In this document: positions 6,707 to 8,432 of the stretch, piece after piece
Position numbering within the stretch: the first letter of the stretch is position 1
Layout: each line of letters opens with the position of its first letter
Assembly: GCA_934481355.1 (NCBI GenBank)
Contig: CAKSPH010000043.1
Location: 1-8,432 of the forward strand
DNA length: 8,432 nucleotides
Origin: an uncultured Oscillospiraceae bacterium
GTDB lineage: Bacteria; Bacillota; Clostridia; Oscillospirales; Ruminococcaceae
Direction of reading: 5' to 3'
Notes under the pieces: generated by a model
Told to the model about the DNA's origin: nothing
Databases searched by the model: none
Seen by the model: only the letters and a program-made list of their open reading frames with translations
Translations under genes and position numbers: made by a program

Positions 6707-6857
6707 TTAAATTCGGAATTCGGAATTCATAATTCGGAATTAATGTGCCGCCTTACGGCGGGATTTCAAAAATCTGGGAGGGCTTTGCCCTCCCTTTTAA
6801 ATAACCGCCGAAGGCGGCTCCGTAATTCCGAATTCCGAATTAAGAATTCCGAATTAA
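6707..6857. repeat. Heptamer-armed inverted-repeat element, copy B
   Basis: A 151-bp relative of the element at 4027-4165, in the same orientation. Left-arm units are AATTCGG, AATTCGG, AATTCAT, AATTCGG, AATTAAT (6710-6744). Right-arm units are CCGAATT, CCGAATT, AAGAATT, CCGAATT (6828-6855). As in copy A, GTGCCG closes the left arm. The core differs: hairpins CCGCC-TTAC-GGCGG (6748-6761) and CCGCC-GAA-GGCGG (6805-6817) flank a strong terminator-type hairpin. TTAA is present at both edges (6707-6710 and 6854-6857). It starts directly after the ackA stop codon and ends just before the ribosome site of the next gene, filling the whole intergenic gap. Confidence 0.87.
6776..6798 (+). terminator. 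Intrinsic terminator of ackA inside repeat copy B
   Basis: An 8-bp perfect stem GGGAGGGC (6776-6783) and GCCCTCCC (6787-6794) with a TTT loop, followed by TTTT and then AAAT. It lies 70 bases after the ackA stop. On the minus strand it is also preceded and followed by short A/T runs (AAAA before, ATTTTTG after), so it could act both ways. Confidence 0.75.
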
Positions 6858-6873
6858 AAAGGCAGGTGATACC

Positions 6874-7524
6874 GTGCGCACTTTTTACCTGATACTGATG
6901 TTCCTGTCCGGCGGGTACCTGCTGCTTCAGCTTGCGGTCTGGCTGATTTTCGGGCGGGCGCTTTTTCCGCAGTCGGGGGAGCTTTTCGAGCACCGCAAGA
7001 GCCGCGCCGAGTGGCAGACTGTGTTCCCGAAGAACCTGCTGCGGCTGGTGGTTTTCGTGTTCGTGGGGTCGCTCACCGGCGCTCTGCTGGAGCTTGCCGG
7101 GGTCGTGAGCTGGCTCTCGCTTCCCTGCGCGGCGGTGGGAGGTCTGGCGTTCAATTTTCTGCTGAGCACTGCGATCTCCCCGCTGTACAACAAGCTCCAC
7201 AGGCAGGGCAGACCAACGGAATCCGAGCTTGAAAACATGGACGCTGAGGTCACGGAGAACATCACCGGGGATATGTACGGCGAGATACGCGTAAGGCGCG
7301 GCAGGCAGGCGTATTACTTCCGGGCGATCTCGGCGAACGGGCGGGAGCTCCCGGCGGGGACCCCGGTGATAGTGATTTACAGCGGGGACGGCGCCTGCTT
7401 CGTTGAATCCCGGGAGCATTTTTACGACATACTGTTCGAGGAGGACGGCGCGCCGGAAAAACCTCCGCAGGCGGCGGATACGGAGCCACCGGAGGACGGC
7501 GGGAACGAGATATGGAGGGCATGA
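6874..7524 (+). CDS. NfeD/YuaF-like membrane protein
   Basis: A 216-residue protein with three predicted membrane helices (about 4-28, 55-76, 80-103). The first two are separated by a charged loop (about 36-54). A soluble C-terminal domain (about 126-179) has the pattern of an NfeD-type OB-fold: TGDMYGEIRV, then FRAIS, GRELPAGTPVIVIY and ACFVE. A proline- and acid-rich tail follows (188-212). NfeD/YuaF proteins act at the membrane, often with flotillins or SPFH proteins. No flotillin gene follows here, so the partner is unknown. The start is GTG at 6874, with AGGTGA 4 bases upstream, just outside repeat copy B. No clear promoter was seen between the ackA terminator and this gene. The HAD gene follows after 1 base and is surely co-transcribed. 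The family call is by pattern and is moderate. Confidence 0.65.
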   Translation: MRTFYLILMFLSGGYLLLQLAVWLIFGRALFPQSGELFEHRKSRAEWQTVFPKNLLRLVVFVFVGSLTGALLELAGVVSWLSLPCAAVGGLAFNFLLSTAISPLYNKLHRQGRPTESELENMDAEVTENITGDMYGEIRVRRGRQAYYFRAISANGRELPAGTPVIVIYSGDGACFVESREHFYDILFEEDGAPEKPPQAADTEPPEDGGNEIWRA

Positions 7525-7525
7525 G

Positions 7526-8218
7526 ATGAACGTGATAGTTTTCGATATCGGCGGCACGCTGATGGAATATGTGAATATGCCGAACGTCTGGATGGACTAT
7601 TACGACAGCGCGTTCCGGCACGTCCGGGAAAAGCTGGGGCTTCCGCTGACGGACGAACAGCTCGCAAAGTCTGTAGAAGTCCTGCGGGAGTACAACCCGC
7701 GCGTGAAGTACCGCGAGAAGGACTACCCGCCGGAGCAGATCTTCGGTGACGCGGCGAGAGGCTGGGATTTCCCGTATTCGCTGGAGGAAGTGATCTCCGC
7801 GTTTTTCGAGGACATGAAGCTGACCCCGCTCATCTACCCGGATACGATACCGGCTCTGGAGAAGCTGCGCTCCGCCGGGTGGAAGACAGCCACGCTGACC
7901 GACGTGGCAACGGGAATGCCGGACAGCCTCCACAAGAGCTATTTCCCGGAGCTGATGCCGTATTTCGACCTGTACGTTTCCTCGCAGAGCTGCGGATTCC
8001 GCAAGCCGAACCCTGCCGGGGTGCATTACATCGCGCAGTATTTCGGCGCGGACGAGCGGGGATTCATCTTTGTGGGCGACGAGTCAAAGGACATACAGAC
8101 CGCGAAGAACGTGGGCTGCCGTTCGGTTCTCATCGACCGGAAAAACCGCGGGCTCAGCGAGGGGCAGGACTGCACGATACAGACACTGGACGGACTGCTT
8201 CCGGTTTGCGGGCTGTAA
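7526..8218 (+). CDS. HAD-superfamily hydrolase-like protein with DxGxT motif
   Basis: A 230-residue cytoplasmic HAD protein of the subfamily with an alpha-helical cap between motifs I and II (about 14-100). Motif I is FDIGGTL (6-12): the nucleophile Asp7 is present, but the usual second Asp (general acid/base, D+2) is Gly. Motif II is ATLTD (Thr125). Motif III Lys160 lies in FRKPNP. Motif IV is VGDESKD (183-189) with the Mg-binding acids Asp185 and Asp189. Fold and ion site look intact. Whether it is a phosphatase is uncertain because D+2 is missing, although DxGGT variants recur in this superfamily. The ATG at 7526 has GGAGGG 6 bases upstream and lies 1 base after the stop of the NfeD-like gene, making a two-gene operon. 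Substrate unknown. Confidence 0.85.
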   Translation: MNVIVFDIGGTLMEYVNMPNVWMDYYDSAFRHVREKLGLPLTDEQLAKSVEVLREYNPRVKYREKDYPPEQIFGDAARGWDFPYSLEEVISAFFEDMKLTPLIYPDTIPALEKLRSAGWKTATLTDVATGMPDSLHKSYFPELMPYFDLYVSSQSCGFRKPNPAGVHYIAQYFGADERGFIFVGDESKDIQTAKNVGCRSVLIDRKNRGLSEGQDCTIQTLDGLLPVCGL

Positions 8219-8229
8219 GATGGCATACT

Positions 8230-8357
8230 TCACGAATCGTATTACGGCAACACCGCACAAAGACCATTTATTGGATTTTGCACGTGTCTTGCTTGCATCT
8301 TTTCCGTCATCTTGCACAATTCGTTCTAGCAAGGCGTGATCTCCCCCTGCGGGGGAG
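8230..8357. repeat. Non-coding stretch with nested hairpins, possible dispersed repeat
   Basis: The 214 bases after the HAD stop hold no convincing gene. The part up to 8357 contains an imperfect inverted repeat (CACG-tgt-CTTGCT at 8281-8293 against AGCAAG-g-CGTG at 8328-8338) and a GC hairpin CTCCCCC-TGC-GGGGGAG (8341-8357). The latter lacks a T tract, so it is a poor intrinsic terminator. Base composition and codon structure differ from the neighbouring gene. It resembles the kind of interspersed intergenic repeat common in gut Clostridia, but only one copy is in this window, so its repeat status is inferred. Confidence 0.35.
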
Positions 8358-8395
8358 GTGGGTATATTATAATATCAAGTGCAACACAAAAAAAG

Positions 8396-8424
8396 TAGAC
8401 TTCATACAAACTTTCGTGTAAAAT
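8396..8424 (+). promoter_or_regulatory. Possible promoter at the right edge
   Basis: TAGACT (8396-8401), a 17-base spacer and TAAAAT (8419-8424) give a weak -35 and a good -10 for a gene beyond the window. The spacer and -10 region contain a small dyad (TACA at 8406-8409, TGTA at 8417-8420). The stretch from 8358 is AT-rich, unlike the coding DNA. Confidence 0.25.
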
Positions 8425-8432
8425 GTAATTAC

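Noticed and set aside
8220..8339. 39-residue open frame starting right after the HAD gene
   Set aside because: No ribosome site, no domain, and it falls in a hairpin-rich stretch that looks like a dispersed repeat. Probably not translated.
8341..8357. GC hairpin as terminator of the NfeD-HAD unit
   Set aside because: The 7-bp stem is good but is followed by GTGGGTATATT rather than a T run, so intrinsic termination is unlikely.

Overview
The window reads as a chromosomal stretch from a fairly GC-rich member of the Clostridia, most likely an Oscillospiraceae/Ruminococcus-like gut anaerobe. This is an inference from four things: strong GGAGG-type ribosome sites, a TmcAL (YlbM-type) gene of the kind found in Firmicutes, fermentative acetate kinase, and short AT-rich promoters between GC-rich genes. 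No phage, plasmid, CRISPR or rRNA/tRNA features were seen.

Layout. The left edge holds the C-terminal two thirds of RNase HI (+), which ends at a bidirectional hairpin terminator. Facing it is a minus-strand block that reads, in transcription order, tmcAL (tRNA-Met cytidine acetate ligase), a DUF4380-like protein, murL and murD2. The last three are tightly packed (10-bp gap, then 11-bp overlap). tmcAL is separated from them by a 139-bp inverted-repeat element. Divergent from tmcAL, a 181-bp intergenic region with two good sigma-A-type promoters starts ackA (acetate kinase, +). ackA is followed immediately by a second copy of the same repeat element, which contains a strong intrinsic terminator. 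Next comes a + strand two-gene unit: an NfeD/YuaF-like three-helix membrane protein and a HAD-family protein with an altered catalytic motif. The last 214 bases hold no convincing gene but do hold hairpins that look like part of another dispersed repeat, and perhaps a promoter at the very edge.

The most interesting content is the murL-murD2 pair. These genes appear to encode the alternative route to D-glutamate in peptidoglycan. MurD2 adds L-Glu to UDP-MurNAc-L-Ala, then MurL, an ATP-dependent PP-loop enzyme, epimerises the terminal L-Glu to D-Glu. This bypasses glutamate racemase (MurI) and ordinary MurD. The pathway was described in Xanthomonas. Here it sits in an apparent Clostridia genome and in an operon with a DUF4380 protein of unknown function. 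The second point of interest is the pair of near-identical repeat elements, whose arms are built from AATTCGG heptamers and whose cores differ and carry different regulatory-looking signals.
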